Assembly: GCF_002150765.1 (NCBI RefSeq)
Contig: NZ_MUYM01000035.1
Location: forward strand, 55,163-119,162
DNA: 64,000 nucleotides
From: Lentzea kentuckyensis
Lineage (GTDB): Bacteria > Actinomycetota > Actinomycetes > Mycobacteriales > Pseudonocardiaceae
Direction: 5' to 3'
Of this stretch, positions 1 to 9,001 are shown one piece after another; the first letter of the stretch is position 1; every line of letters begins with the position of its first letter. Both the position numbers and the translations under genes were made by a program. The notes beneath the pieces were generated by a model. The model was not told the DNA's origin. It saw only the letters and a program-made list of their open reading frames with translations, and did not search any database.

Positions 1-824
1 CAGAGGCCCATCACGTTGCGGAGGTAGCGGATCGTGCCGTCCACGCCACCCTCGTTGGTGAAGTTGGCGGCCTGGCTCTCCGCGGTGAGCACCGGCGCGT
101 CGAGTTCGACGCCGACCAACGACCAGGTGCCGCAGGAGATGTACGCGAACCGGTCGGTGTCGGCGGGCACCGCGACGACGGCGGACGCGGTGTCGTGCGA
201 GCCGACCGCGGTGACCGGGACGCCTTCGTACGTGCCCGCTGGATCGCCGGGGTGGCGCAGGTCCGGCAGCAGGCCGGGCGGGAGGTCCCGGGTCAGCTCG
301 GGCGACCACTGTCCTGTTCGGACGTCGATCAGCCCGGTCGTGGTGGCGTTGGTGTACTCGGCGCCGCGTTCCCCGGTCAGCCAGTAGGAGAGCAGGTCGG
401 GGATCAGCAGGAGCTGGGACGCCCTGGGCAGCAGCGGTTCCGCCATCAGCTGGAACATCGTGTTGAACGGCTGGAACTGCAACCCGTTGACCTGGTACAG
501 CCCGTCCGCGGGGGTGATGCCGTCGGTGCGGGAGTCGCGGTAGTGCACCGGGTCGTCCAGCAACGTGCCCCGCGCGTCGAGCAGGCCGTAGTCGACCGCC
601 CAGCTGTCGATGCCGATGCTGTCGATCTTCCCTGCCCGCCCGAGCCCCGTGAGGACCTCGCGGTAGAGGCCGGGCACGTCCCAGTGCAGCGTGTCGCCGT
701 GGTGCACCGGCCCGTTGGGGAACCGGTGCACCTCCTCGATTCGCAGATCGCCGTCTCCGACGAACCCGCGCACCACGCGGCCGCTGGACGCGCCGAGATC
801 GACGGCGGCGACCGTTGCCGTCAT
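1..824 (-). CDS. rhaB: Rhamnulokinase, C-terminus cut off by window edge
   Basis: Phosphorylates L-rhamnulose to L-rhamnulose 1-phosphate in the cytoplasm. About 274 residues are visible. The N-terminus carries the FGGY-kinase phosphate-1 motif DLGASSGR, followed by the substrate-binding segment IGIDSWAVDYGLLD and a typical RhaB central part (NTMFQLMAE, LIPDLLSYWLTGE, GSHDTASAV, YISCGTWSLVG). The ATG (824-822) overlaps the TGA of the aldolase gene in an ATGA arrangement, so translation is coupled. Family members are about 480 residues, so roughly 200 residues and the stop lie to the left of the window. It is the last visible gene of the rhamnose operon. The RhaB assignment over other FGGY kinases rests on both sequence and operon context. 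Confidence 0.93.
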   Translation of the reverse strand, partial: MTATVAAVDLGASSGRVVRGFVGDGDLRIEEVHRFPNGPVHHGDTLHWDVPGLYREVLTGLGRAGKIDSIGIDSWAVDYGLLDARGTLLDDPVHYRDSRTDGITPADGLYQVNGLQFQPFNTMFQLMAEPLLPRASQLLLIPDLLSYWLTGERGAEYTNATTTGLIDVRTGQWSPELTRDLPPGLLPDLRHPGDPAGTYEGVPVTAVGSHDTASAVVAVPADTDRFAYISCGTWSLVGVELDAPVLTAESQAANFTNEGGVDGTIRYLRNVMGL

Positions 825-2845
825 CGCAGGAACGCCGCGGCCACACCGGCGTCGACCGGCACGTGCAGGCCCGTGGTGAGCGACAGATCTCCCGCGGTCA
901 GCACGAACACCGCCGCTGCCACGTGCTCGGGCAGCACCTCGCGCTTGAGCAGGGTGCGCTGGGCGTAGAACTCGCCGAGCTTGTCCTCCGGCACGCCGTA
1001 CACGGCCGCGCGCTGGGCACCCCAGCCGCCGGCGAAGATGCCGGAGCCGCGGACCACGCCGTCCGGGTTGATGCCGTTGACGCGGATGCCGTCCTCACCC
1101 AGTTCGGCGGCGAGCAACCGGACCTGGTGGGCCTGGTCGGCCTTGGCGGACCCGTACGCCACGTTGTTGGGACCTGCGAAGACCGCGTTCTTGCTGGAGA
1201 TGTAGACGATGTCGCCGCCCATCTTCTGAGCGCGCATGGCTTTCGCCGCCTGCTGCGCCACCAGGAACGACCCCTTGGCCATCACGTCGTGCTGCAGGTC
1301 CCAGTCCGCCTCGGTGGTCTCGGCGAGCGGCTTGGAGATCGACAGACCGGCGTTGTTGACCACCAGGTCCACGCCGCCGAACGCGAGCGCGGCTTCACCG
1401 AACGCGCGCGCGATGCCTGCCGCGTCGGTGACGTCGACGGTCACCGGCACCGCGACATCCGTGGAGCCGATGCCTTCCGCGACCTCACGCGCGGCGTCGG
1501 CGTCGCGGTCGGCGACGACCACACAGGCACCCTCGGCGGCCAGCCGCCGCGCAATGGCCTTGCCGATGCCTGAGCCACCACCGGTGACGAGCGCCACGCG
1601 GGTGGCGAGCGGCTTGGGCTTCGGCATCCGCTGCAGCTTGGCCTCTTCGAGCGCCCAGTACTCGATGCGGAACTTCTCGCGCTCCTCGATCGGCGCGTAC
1701 CGGGAGATCGACTCGGCGCCGCGCATCACGTTGATGGCGTTGACGTAGAACTCGCCGGCCACGCGCGCGGTCTGCTTGTTCCTGCCGAAGCTGAACATGC
1801 CGACACCCGGCACCAGCACGATGGCCGGGTCCGCGCCGCGCATCGCCGGGCTGTCCGGCTCGGCGTGCCGTTCGTAGTAGCTCTGGTAGTCCTCGCGGTA
1901 GGAGTCGTGCAGTTGTTCCAGCCGTGCCACGACTTCTTCGAGCGGTGCGGTGGGCGGCAGGTCGACCACCAGTGGCCGGACCTTGGTGCGCAGGAAGTGA
2001 TCGGGGCAGGACGTGCCGAGCGCGGCCAGTTCGGGATGCCGTTCACGGGACAGGAAGTCCAGCACGACGTCGCTGTCGGTGAAGTGGCCGACCTGCGGGG
2101 AGTCCGTGGAGGCCAGCCCGCGGATCACCGGCGCGAGATCGGCGGCCTTCCGCCTGCGTTCCTCCGGGGACAGCGGCTCGTGGACCACCGGGCCGAACGG
2201 CTCGGCGCGGCCGTGCTCGTCGAGGTAGCGCTGCGCGGTGTTGATGATGTCGAGGGAGTTGGCCTCGCACTCCTCGCTCGTCGCGCCCCACGCGGTGATG
2301 CCGTGCCCGCCCAGGATCACGCCGATGGCCTGCGGGTTGTCCCGCTTGATGGCCGCGATGTCCAGGCCCAGCTGGAATCCGGGCCGCCGCCACGGCACCC
2401 ACGCGACGCGGTCGCCGAAGCAGGCCTTCACCAGCGCCTCGCCGTCCGCCGCCGTCGCGAACGCGATGCCCGCGTCCGGATGCAGGTGGTCGACGTGCGC
2501 CGCGTCCACGAGACCGTGCATCGCCGTGTCGATGGACGGCGCCGCGCCTCCCTTGCCGTGCAGGCAGAAGTCGAACGCGGCGACCATCTCGTCCTCGCGC
2601 TCGACCCCCGGATACACGGACGTCAACGCGCGCAGCCGGTCGAGCCGCAGCACCGCGAGCCCGGCCTCGGTCAACGTGCCCAGGTCACCGCCGGAACCCT
2701 TGACCCACACCAGTTCCACCGGCTGGCCGGTGACGGGGTCGAGCTCCTCACCCTTGGCGGAGGTGTTGCCGCCCGCGTAGTTGGTGTTGCGCGGGTCGGC
2801 ACCCAGCCGGTTGCTCCGTCCCAGCAGTGCTTCGACGTGACTCAT
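821..2845 (-). CDS. rhaD: Bifunctional rhamnulose-1-phosphate aldolase / short-chain dehydrogenase
   Basis: A 674-residue two-domain cytoplasmic enzyme. The first ~400 residues are a class II aldolase/adducin-type domain (NYAGGNTS, VDHLHPD and GGHGITAWG as phosphate- and metal-binding segments). From about residue 417 an SDR domain follows, with the NAD motif TGGGSGIG, NNAG and the catalytic YGSAK (YxxxK). In related enzymes (B. subtilis RhaEW/YuxG type) the aldolase yields DHAP plus L-lactaldehyde and the SDR part oxidises the lactaldehyde. The start chosen is MSHVEALLGRS, 2 bp after the isomerase stop; a frame-compatible start five codons upstream would overlap the isomerase gene. The stop overlaps the rhaB start. 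Confidence 0.93.
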   Translation of the reverse strand: MSHVEALLGRSNRLGADPRNTNYAGGNTSAKGEELDPVTGQPVELVWVKGSGGDLGTLTEAGLAVLRLDRLRALTSVYPGVEREDEMVAAFDFCLHGKGGAAPSIDTAMHGLVDAAHVDHLHPDAGIAFATAADGEALVKACFGDRVAWVPWRRPGFQLGLDIAAIKRDNPQAIGVILGGHGITAWGATSEECEANSLDIINTAQRYLDEHGRAEPFGPVVHEPLSPEERRRKAADLAPVIRGLASTDSPQVGHFTDSDVVLDFLSRERHPELAALGTSCPDHFLRTKVRPLVVDLPPTAPLEEVVARLEQLHDSYREDYQSYYERHAEPDSPAMRGADPAIVLVPGVGMFSFGRNKQTARVAGEFYVNAINVMRGAESISRYAPIEEREKFRIEYWALEEAKLQRMPKPKPLATRVALVTGGGSGIGKAIARRLAAEGACVVVADRDADAAREVAEGIGSTDVAVPVTVDVTDAAGIARAFGEAALAFGGVDLVVNNAGLSISKPLAETTEADWDLQHDVMAKGSFLVAQQAAKAMRAQKMGGDIVYISSKNAVFAGPNNVAYGSAKADQAHQVRLLAAELGEDGIRVNGINPDGVVRGSGIFAGGWGAQRAAVYGVPEDKLGEFYAQRTLLKREVLPEHVAAAVFVLTAGDLSLTTGLHVPVDAGVAAAFLR

Positions 2846-2847
2846 TC

Positions 2848-4002
2848 TCAGGCACCCCATCCGGCGGCCTCGCCACCGACTCGCTCACGAACGATCTGCT
2901 CGGCGTACCCGGATCGCCGGTACGCGGCCATCGGGTCGGGATCGAGCCCCATCTCCTCGCGCAGTTCACGCAGGAGCGGCCGCACATCGGTGTTGTAGGC
3001 GTCCATCAGCACGGCGTTCGCGCCGAGCACGTCACCGGCCTGCTGCGCCTGGTCGAGTTCCTGGTGGTCGACCAGCAGCGCCTTCGCGGTGGCTTCCTGG
3101 ACGTTGAGCACCGAACGGATGATCGCCGGGATCTTCGGCTCCAGGTTGTGGCACTGGTCCAGCATGAACGCGATCCCCGCCGCCGGCGTCAGCGCGTCGG
3201 CGAGCACGATCTCGTGCATGATCCGGAACAGCTGGAACGGGTCCGCCGACCCGACCATCAGGTCGTCGTCGGCGTAGAACCGCGAGTTGAAGTCGAACGC
3301 GCCGAGCTTGTTCGCCCGCAACAGGAACGACACGATGAACTCGATGTTCGTGCCCGGTGCGTGGTGCCCGGTGTCGATCACGACCTGGGCGTTCTCGCCG
3401 AGCTGCAGGCAGTGCGCGTACGCGGTGCCCCAGTCCGGCACGTCGGTCGTGTAGAACGCCGGCTCGAAGAGCTTGTACTCCAGCAACATCCGCTGGTCGG
3501 CGCCGAGCCGGTTGTACGTTTGCTGCAACGCCTCGGCAAGCCGGTCCTGACGGGCGCGGATGTTGTCCTGGCCGGGGTAGTTGAGCCCGTCGGCGAACCA
3601 CAGCTTGAGATCGCGCGACCCCGTGGCGTCCATGATGTCGACGCACTCGAGGAGGTGCCCGATCGCCTTGCGCCGCACGGAGGCATCCGGGTGGCACACG
3701 CTGCCGAGCTTGTAGTCGTCGTCCTGGAACACGTTCGAGTTGATGGCACCGAGCGCGACCCCGCGATCACGCGCGTAGGAGGCCAGCTTGCCGTAGTCGT
3801 CGACCTTGTCCCACGGGATGTGCAACGCGACCGTCGGCGCGACGCCGGTGAGCCGGTGCACCACCGCCGCGTCGTCGATCTTCTCGTACGGCGTGCGCGG
3901 AACTCCCTGCTGCGCGAACACCTTGAACCTGGTGCCCGAGTTGCCGTACGCCCACGACGGCGTCTCGATCCGCTGCTCGCGCAACGCGTCCTTCACGCTC
4001 AT
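2848..4002 (-). CDS. rhaI: L-rhamnose isomerase (actinobacterial/rhizobial type)
   Basis: Interconverts L-rhamnose and L-rhamnulose. The 384-residue protein looks like the TIM-barrel RhaI type found in rhizobia and actinobacteria rather than the longer E. coli RhaA. Recognisable parts are SWAYGNSGTRFKVF at the N-terminus, the metal/substrate segments LKLWFADGLNYPGQD, LLEYKLFEPAFY, VVIDTGHHAPGTN and FDFNSRFYADDDL. A GGGGAGAA ribosome-binding sequence sits in the 17-bp gap after rhaM, supporting the ATG at 4002. It lies between the mutarotase and aldolase genes, the expected pathway order. Confidence 0.95.
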   Translation of the reverse strand: MSVKDALREQRIETPSWAYGNSGTRFKVFAQQGVPRTPYEKIDDAAVVHRLTGVAPTVALHIPWDKVDDYGKLASYARDRGVALGAINSNVFQDDDYKLGSVCHPDASVRRKAIGHLLECVDIMDATGSRDLKLWFADGLNYPGQDNIRARQDRLAEALQQTYNRLGADQRMLLEYKLFEPAFYTTDVPDWGTAYAHCLQLGENAQVVIDTGHHAPGTNIEFIVSFLLRANKLGAFDFNSRFYADDDLMVGSADPFQLFRIMHEIVLADALTPAAGIAFMLDQCHNLEPKIPAIIRSVLNVQEATAKALLVDHQELDQAQQAGDVLGANAVLMDAYNTDVRPLLRELREEMGLDPDPMAAYRRSGYAEQIVRERVGGEAAGWGA

Positions 4003-4019
4003 CTGTTCTCCCCAAAAAC

Positions 4020-4331
4020 TCAGTCGAGGTGGAAAACCTCGTCGAGGGGCCGCATCCGTTCGTCGGCGTTGCCGTCACCGACGAAGAACTCAGCCATCTC
4101 GGCCTGCCAGCGCGCGTTCACCTCGGTGCGCGCCATCTCCGCGAGCGCCGCGTCGAAGTCGTCGCATTCCAGGTAGCCGATGAGCAGGCCGTCCTCGGCG
4201 AGGAAGAGTGAGTAGTTGTGCCAACCCGCCTCGCTGAGGGCAGCCCGCATCTCCGGCCACACCTCGCGGTGTCGCGCCCGGTAGGAGTCGAGACGATCCG
4301 GGCGGACCCGCAAGGTGAAGCAGACGCGCAT
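4020..4331 (-). CDS. rhaM: L-rhamnose mutarotase
   Basis: A 103-residue protein of the RhaM/DUF718 family, which equilibrates alpha- and beta-L-rhamnopyranose so the isomerase receives the right anomer. Diagnostic pieces are MRVCFTLRVRPDRLDSYRAR, the HREVWPEM segment, the active-site region GWHNYSLF and the C-terminal MRPLDEVFHLD. The reading frame stays open for 42 more codons upstream, but the MRVCFTL start lies 1 bp after the stop of the binding-protein gene and gives the usual family length. Confidence 0.95.
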   Translation of the reverse strand: MRVCFTLRVRPDRLDSYRARHREVWPEMRAALSEAGWHNYSLFLAEDGLLIGYLECDDFDAALAEMARTEVNARWQAEMAEFFVGDGNADERMRPLDEVFHLD

Positions 4332-4332
4332 G

Positions 4333-5397
4333 TCAGAAGTCGAACTTGTCGATGTTGTCCTTGGTGAACACGGTCGGCGGGCCGAGGATGACCTCGCCCT
4401 TGGCGCCGATCGTGTAGTCGCCGAGGTCACCGGCCTTGTACTTCTCGCCCTCCGCACCGGTGATCTGCCCGGACGCGAGCGCGGCGGCGGTGTAGGTGGC
4501 GAGGTAGCCGAGCTTGCTCGGGTCCCACAGTGCGAACGACTTCACCGTGCCGTCCTGGACGAACTTGCGCATCTGGTTCGGCGTGCCCAGACCGGTCAGC
4601 TGGACCTTGCCCTTGTACTCCGACGAGCTGAGGTAGCGGGCGGCCGCCGCGATGCCGACGGTGGTCGGCGAGATGATGCCCTTGAGGTTCGGGTGCGCCT
4701 GCAGCAGACCCTGGGTCTTCTGGAACGACGTCTGGTCGTCGTCGTTGCCGTACGCGGTCTCCACGAGCTTGAGGCCGGAGTACTCGGGCTTCGCGAGCTC
4801 GGTCTTCATGACCTCGATCCACGCGTTCTGGTTGGTGGCGTTGGGGGTCGCGGACAGGATCGCGATCTCACCGCTGCCGCCGATCGCCTCGGAGATCAGC
4901 TTCACCTGGCCGGTGGCGATCTCGTTCGGGTTGGCCTGGTTGATGAAGACGTCGCGCGCGTCCGGCGCGGCGTCGGAGTCGAACGAGACGACCTTCAGGC
5001 CCTGGCCACGAGCCGACTTCAGCGCGGGCGCGACGGCGTTGGCGTCGTTGGCGGCGATCACCAGCGCGTCCTGCTTCTGCTGCGCGGCGGTGTTGATGTA
5101 GGTGACCTGCGAGGAGGCGGCGGCGTCGGACGGCCCGGTCGCCTTGACCTCGGCCTTGATCGCCGTACCCGCCTGCTCGGCGCCCTTCTGCGCCACCGTG
5201 AAGTACGGGTTGTTGACCTGCTTGGGCAGGAAGGTGATCTTCAGGCCTTCCTTCAACGGCGCGTTCGGGTCGGCCTTGGCGGCGTTGGTCGCGCCGCCGG
5301 TCTGCTGGCCCGCGCTGTCCTTCGTGGTGCCACCACCACAGGCGGTGAGCGCGACGGCTCCGGACACCACCAGAGCGAGCACTAGACGTGTGTTCAT
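4333..5397 (-). CDS. rhaS: Rhamnose ABC transporter substrate-binding lipoprotein
   Basis: A 354-residue periplasmic-binding-protein-like lipoprotein (Peripla_BP_4, ribose/autoinducer-2 type) that captures rhamnose outside the membrane. It begins with a signal peptide ending in the lipobox LTAC, then a Gly/Thr/Ala linker and LKITFLPKQVNNPYFTVAQKGAEQAG, typical of RhaS. The ATG overlaps the permease stop by four bases (ATGA). It precedes rhaM by one base, so transport and anomer conversion genes are expressed from one message. Ribose or AI-2 specificity is possible from fold alone; the enzymes alongside argue for rhamnose. Confidence 0.9.
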   Translation of the reverse strand: MNTRLVLALVVSGAVALTACGGGTTKDSAGQQTGGATNAAKADPNAPLKEGLKITFLPKQVNNPYFTVAQKGAEQAGTAIKAEVKATGPSDAAASSQVTYINTAAQQKQDALVIAANDANAVAPALKSARGQGLKVVSFDSDAAPDARDVFINQANPNEIATGQVKLISEAIGGSGEIAILSATPNATNQNAWIEVMKTELAKPEYSGLKLVETAYGNDDDQTSFQKTQGLLQAHPNLKGIISPTTVGIAAAARYLSSSEYKGKVQLTGLGTPNQMRKFVQDGTVKSFALWDPSKLGYLATYTAAALASGQITGAEGEKYKAGDLGDYTIGAKGEVILGPPTVFTKDNIDKFDF

Positions 5398-6353
5398 GAG
5401 GCGGCCTTTCGTAGGGTGGCGACGCGTTGGGTGATCGAGGGGGCGAGAACGCTCACCAGCAGCAGGAGGCCGGTGACGATGGTGAGCACCTCGGTGGAGG
5501 TGTCCTGCAGGATCAGCAGGTTGCGCAGACCGCCCAGCAACAGCACGCCCGCGAGCACGCCGAAGAGCGATCCCTTGCCGCCGAAGATGGACACGCCACC
5601 GAGCAGGACGGCGGCGACGACGGCCAGTTCGAGCCCCACGCCGTTGTCCGCGCGGGCACTGGAGAAGCGGAACGTGTAGACGATGCCCGCGATCGCGGCC
5701 ACCGCCCCGGCGAGGACGAAGAGGGACAGCTTGATCCGCTTGACCCTGATGCCGGAGAAGCGGGCACCCTCTTCGTTGGCGCCGATCGCGTAGACCGAGC
5801 GGCCGAACGAACTGGCGTGCAGGGCGATGCCGAACAGGATCGCCAGGATCGCGGCCAGCACGATCGGGTACGGGATGTTGGTGCCGGGCACCGGGGTCGT
5901 CCCGAACGACGTGTAGCTCGCCGGGAAGTCCGCGACCGCCGTGTCGCCGAGCACCACCAGCGCGAGACCGCGGTAGAGCGCGAGCGTGCCGATGGTGACC
6001 GCGAGGCTGGGCAGGCCGAGCCTGGTCACGAGCAGTCCGTTGAACGCCCCGCAGAGCGCGCCCACCACGATGACGGTCGGCAGGATCGTTTCGAGCGACC
6101 AGCCGGCGTTCCACAGCCAGCCGATCAACGCGCTGGACAGGCCGAGCACCGACGCCACCGAAAGATCGATCTCGCCCGCGACGATCACCAGCGTCAGCGG
6201 CAGCGCGATCAACGCGATTTCGCCGATGTCGAGGCCGAGGTAGAAGAGGTTGCCGCCGGACAGGAACGAGCCGTCCGTGCTGACCTGGCCGGTCAGTGCC
6301 ACGACGATCAGCAGGAACACCAGCGCGGTCTCCCACCGCAGGAGGTTACGCAT
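5394..6353 (-). CDS. rhaQ: Rhamnose ABC transporter permease
   Basis: A 319-residue inner-membrane permease of the ribose-type (BPD_transp_2) family with about eight to ten hydrophobic helices. It contains EIDLSVASVLGLSSALIGWL and the cytoplasmic loop YAIGANEEGARFSGI that contacts the ATPase. The start MRNLLRWETALVF is chosen because longer forms would run into the neighbouring permease. Its first codons overlap the 3' end of the other permease by eight bases, and its stop overlaps the binding-protein start. RhaP and RhaQ labels are interchangeable without alignment. Confidence 0.88.
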   Translation of the reverse strand: MRNLLRWETALVFLLIVVALTGQVSTDGSFLSGGNLFYLGLDIGEIALIALPLTLVIVAGEIDLSVASVLGLSSALIGWLWNAGWSLETILPTVIVVGALCGAFNGLLVTRLGLPSLAVTIGTLALYRGLALVVLGDTAVADFPASYTSFGTTPVPGTNIPYPIVLAAILAILFGIALHASSFGRSVYAIGANEEGARFSGIRVKRIKLSLFVLAGAVAAIAGIVYTFRFSSARADNGVGLELAVVAAVLLGGVSIFGGKGSLFGVLAGVLLLGGLRNLLILQDTSTEVLTIVTGLLLLVSVLAPSITQRVATLRKAAS

Positions 6354-7380
6354 GGCTGGTCCCTTCGGTCTTGCGCAGGGCCTTCGCGAGCCGCAGCGCC
6401 AGGAGCCGGTCGACGGTGATGGCGCTGAGCAGCAGCGCGCCGGCGATCGCCTGCTGCCAGAACGCGGGGATCTGCAGCACCACCAGGCAACTGGTGATCG
6501 TGCCCAGCAGCAACGCGCCGAGCGCCGCACCCGCCACGGTGCCGGAACCACCGAAGATCGCCACACCGCCGACGACGACCGCGGCGACGACCTGGAGTTC
6601 GAGGCCGGTGCCCGCCGCCGCGTCGACCGTGCCGTAGCGCGCCACCCACAACGCACCGGCCAGTCCGGCGATCAGTCCGGAAAGGACGAACGTGGTCAGC
6701 GTGCGCCTGGCGACCGGGATGCCCGCGAGGGTGGCGGCTTCCGGGTTCGAGCCGATCGCGTACAGCTCGCGGCCGGACCGGTAGGAGCGGAGGTAGACCG
6801 CCGCCACCGCGATGACCACGATCGTGATCAGCACGAGGATCGGGATGCCGAGGACGCGGCTGCTGCCCAGGTCCAGCAACGCGTCGGGGAGGTTCGCCGC
6901 GTTGACCTGCTTGCCCTGCGCCAGCGCGTAGTCGATGCCGCGGAACACGTAGAGGGTGCCGAGGGTGACCACGAGGCTGGGGACGTTGCCGAGTGCCACC
7001 AGCAGGCCGTTGAGCAGGCCGCATGCCAGCCCGACCGCGACGCCGAACCCGATGCCGGCGATGAGCGGGGTACCGGGGTGGTCGGCGAACTGTTGCGCGG
7101 TCAGGAAAGCGGACAGGCCGAGGACCGAACCCACGGACAGGTCGACGTTCCTCGTCACCACGACGAGGGTCTGACCGACGGCCAGCAGGGCGACGATCGA
7201 GGCGTTGAGGAGGAGGTCGCGCAGGCTCTGCGGCTGGATGAACCGCGGGTTCACGACCGCGGTGGGGATCACGACCAGGGCGAGGGCCACGACGATGCCG
7301 AGTTCGCGGACCCGGCCGACCTTGTTGCTCAGGCGGCGGGCCGCGGTGCGGCGCGCGGGAGCGACGGCGGTTGCGGTCAT
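6346..7380 (-). CDS. rhaP: Rhamnose ABC transporter permease
   Basis: The second membrane subunit of the heterodimeric importer, 344 residues, paralogous to the next gene. It shows RNVDLSVGSVLGLSAFLTAQQ, the ATPase-coupling loop YAIGSNPEAATLAGI, and VVGGVAIFGGSGTVAGAALGALLLG near the C-terminus, all typical of ribose-family permeases. The N-terminus (MTATAVAPARR) is a basic cytoplasmic tail. Its start overlaps the ATPase stop by four bases. Confidence 0.88.
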   Translation of the reverse strand: MTATAVAPARRTAARRLSNKVGRVRELGIVVALALVVIPTAVVNPRFIQPQSLRDLLLNASIVALLAVGQTLVVVTRNVDLSVGSVLGLSAFLTAQQFADHPGTPLIAGIGFGVAVGLACGLLNGLLVALGNVPSLVVTLGTLYVFRGIDYALAQGKQVNAANLPDALLDLGSSRVLGIPILVLITIVVIAVAAVYLRSYRSGRELYAIGSNPEAATLAGIPVARRTLTTFVLSGLIAGLAGALWVARYGTVDAAAGTGLELQVVAAVVVGGVAIFGGSGTVAGAALGALLLGTITSCLVVLQIPAFWQQAIAGALLLSAITVDRLLALRLAKALRKTEGTSHA

Positions 7381-8876
7381 CGGGCCACCTGCCCGGCGGC
7401 CGCGAGCGCGACCCGTTCCTCGGTCGCGTCCGCCCGCGACAGCTCCTCGACCAGCCGGCCCTCGTGCATCACGAGCACGCGGTCGGCCATCCCGAGCACC
7501 TCCGGCAGTTCCGACGAGATCATCAGCACCGCCACGCCCTGGCCCGCGAGTTCCGACAACAACCGGTGCACCTCGGCTTTCGTGCCGACGTCGATGCCGC
7601 GCGTCGGTTCGTCGACGATCAGCACGGACGGCTTGCGGGCCAGCCACTTGGCCAGCACGACCTTCTGCTGGTTGCCGCCGGACAGCACGCCGACCGGGTC
7701 GCTCAGCTTCGCGAACTTCAGCCGCAGCTTGACCGCCCAGTCCTGGGCCAGCGCGCGTTCGCTGCGACGCCGCAGCAGCCCGAACGTCGACAGGCGGCCC
7801 AGCGAGGCGAGCGCGGTGTTGCGTTCGATCGACGCGTCCATCACCAGCCCCTGCTGGCGACGGTCCTCCGGCACGAACCCGATGCCCGCGGCCATCGCGG
7901 CTGTGGGGGAGCCGTACTTCAGCTTCCGCCCGCGCACCGTCACGGCACCGCCGTCGGGCCGGTCGATGCCGAACACCGCCCGCGCGACCTCGCTGCGGCC
8001 GGCGCCGACGAGTCCGGACAGCGCCACGATCTCGCCCGCCCGGACCTCGAACGACACGTCGGTGAACACGCCTTCACGGGTCAGCCGCCGCACGGAGAGC
8101 AGCACCTCGCCCGCGGTGGTGTCCTGCTTGGGGAACAACTGCGACAGCTCGCGGCCGACCATCCGCCGTACCAGGGAGTCCGGCGTTTCGCCGGACAGCT
8201 CGCCGGACCACACGAACTCGCCGTCGCGCAGCACCGTGGCCCGCTGGCACAGCTCGAACACCTCGTCGAGCCGGTGCGAGACGAACAGCACGGCGGCGTC
8301 GTGTTCGCGCAACGCCCGCACCACACCGAAGAGCCGCTGGACCTCGTGCGCGGACAACGCGGCCGTCGGCTCGTCCATGACGATCACCCTGGCGTCGAAC
8401 GACAGCGCCTTGGCGATCTCCACGAGCTGCTGGTCCGCAATGGACAGTCCGCGCGCCGGACGGGCCGGGTCGAGCCGGACGCCCAGCCGGGCGAACAGCT
8501 CCGAGGTGCGCGCGTGCATCGCGGCGACGTCGATGCGGCGGCCGAGCCCGAGCGGCTGGCGGCCCATGAACACGTTCTCCGCCACCGACAGGTCACCGAA
8601 CAGCGTCGGCTCCTGGTAGATGATCGCGATTCCCGCGGCCAACGCGTCCGCGGGGCCGGTGAACCGCTGCGGCGAGCCGTCGACCAGCACCTGGCCCGCG
8701 TCCGGGCGATGCACCCCGGCGAGCGTCTTGATCAGCGTCGACTTGCCCGCGCCGTTCTCGCCGAGCAGCGCGTGGGCCTCGCCGGGCAGCAACCGCAACG
8801 ACACCCCGGACAACGCCCGGACGGCGCCGAAGGACTTGCTCACCTCGTCCAGGGCCACCACGGGAGGTCGGTCCAC
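7377..8876 (-). CDS. rhaT: Rhamnose ABC transporter ATP-binding protein, double nucleotide-binding domain
   Basis: A 499-residue ATPase with two fused ABC domains, as in RbsA/RhaT importers. The first has Walker A GENGAGKST, signature LSIADQQLVEIAKAL and Walker B VIVMDEPTAALS. The second has the degenerate P-loop region GLVGAGRSEVARAVFG, signature LSGGNQQKVVLAKWL and Walker B VLIVDEPTRGID. I chose the GTG at 8876, preceded by a GAGGAG ribosome-binding site; the frame remains open further upstream but would cross the divergent regulator. It is the first gene of the operon, with a LacI-type operator about 20 bp upstream of the start. Confidence 0.92.
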   Translation of the reverse strand: MDRPPVVALDEVSKSFGAVRALSGVSLRLLPGEAHALLGENGAGKSTLIKTLAGVHRPDAGQVLVDGSPQRFTGPADALAAGIAIIYQEPTLFGDLSVAENVFMGRQPLGLGRRIDVAAMHARTSELFARLGVRLDPARPARGLSIADQQLVEIAKALSFDARVIVMDEPTAALSAHEVQRLFGVVRALREHDAAVLFVSHRLDEVFELCQRATVLRDGEFVWSGELSGETPDSLVRRMVGRELSQLFPKQDTTAGEVLLSVRRLTREGVFTDVSFEVRAGEIVALSGLVGAGRSEVARAVFGIDRPDGGAVTVRGRKLKYGSPTAAMAAGIGFVPEDRRQQGLVMDASIERNTALASLGRLSTFGLLRRRSERALAQDWAVKLRLKFAKLSDPVGVLSGGNQQKVVLAKWLARKPSVLIVDEPTRGIDVGTKAEVHRLLSELAGQGVAVLMISSELPEVLGMADRVLVMHEGRLVEELSRADATEERVALAAAGQVAR

Positions 8877-8894
8877 AGTTCCGTCTCCTCGATG

Positions 8895-8908
8895 TTGAAA
8901 CGTTTTAA
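8895..8908. promoter_or_regulatory. LacI-type operator, operon side
   Basis: TTGAAACGTTTTAA is a near-perfect 14-bp palindrome centred on CG, the hallmark of LacI-family sites. It lies between the predicted rhamnose-operon start point (about 8918) and the rhaT GTG, where a bound repressor would block the transcript. Confidence 0.75.
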
Positions 8909-8924
8909 CGGCTGAGTTACGTGC

Positions 8925-8953
8925 ACTCTGGGTGCGTTGCGGCTGCGTGTCAA
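8925..8953 (-). promoter_or_regulatory. Predicted promoter of the rhamnose operon
   Basis: On the minus strand TTGACA (8953-8948) and CAGAGT (8930-8925) are separated by 17 bp. The -35 is consensus and the -10 is weak, as expected for a regulated promoter. It places the start point just upstream of the operator at 8895-8908. Confidence 0.5.
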
Positions 8954-8973
8954 GATGTGCGGGGTACGATTCG

Positions 8974-8987
8974 TTGTCACGTTTCAA
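8974..8987. promoter_or_regulatory. LacI-type operator, regulator side
   Basis: TTGTCACGTTTCAA matches the operon-side operator at 11 of 14 positions and overlaps the predicted start point of the regulator gene, downstream of a TACGAT -10-like hexamer at 8965-8970. This suggests autoregulation. Confidence 0.65.
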
Positions 8988-9001
8988 CAAAGGAGCCGCC
9001 C

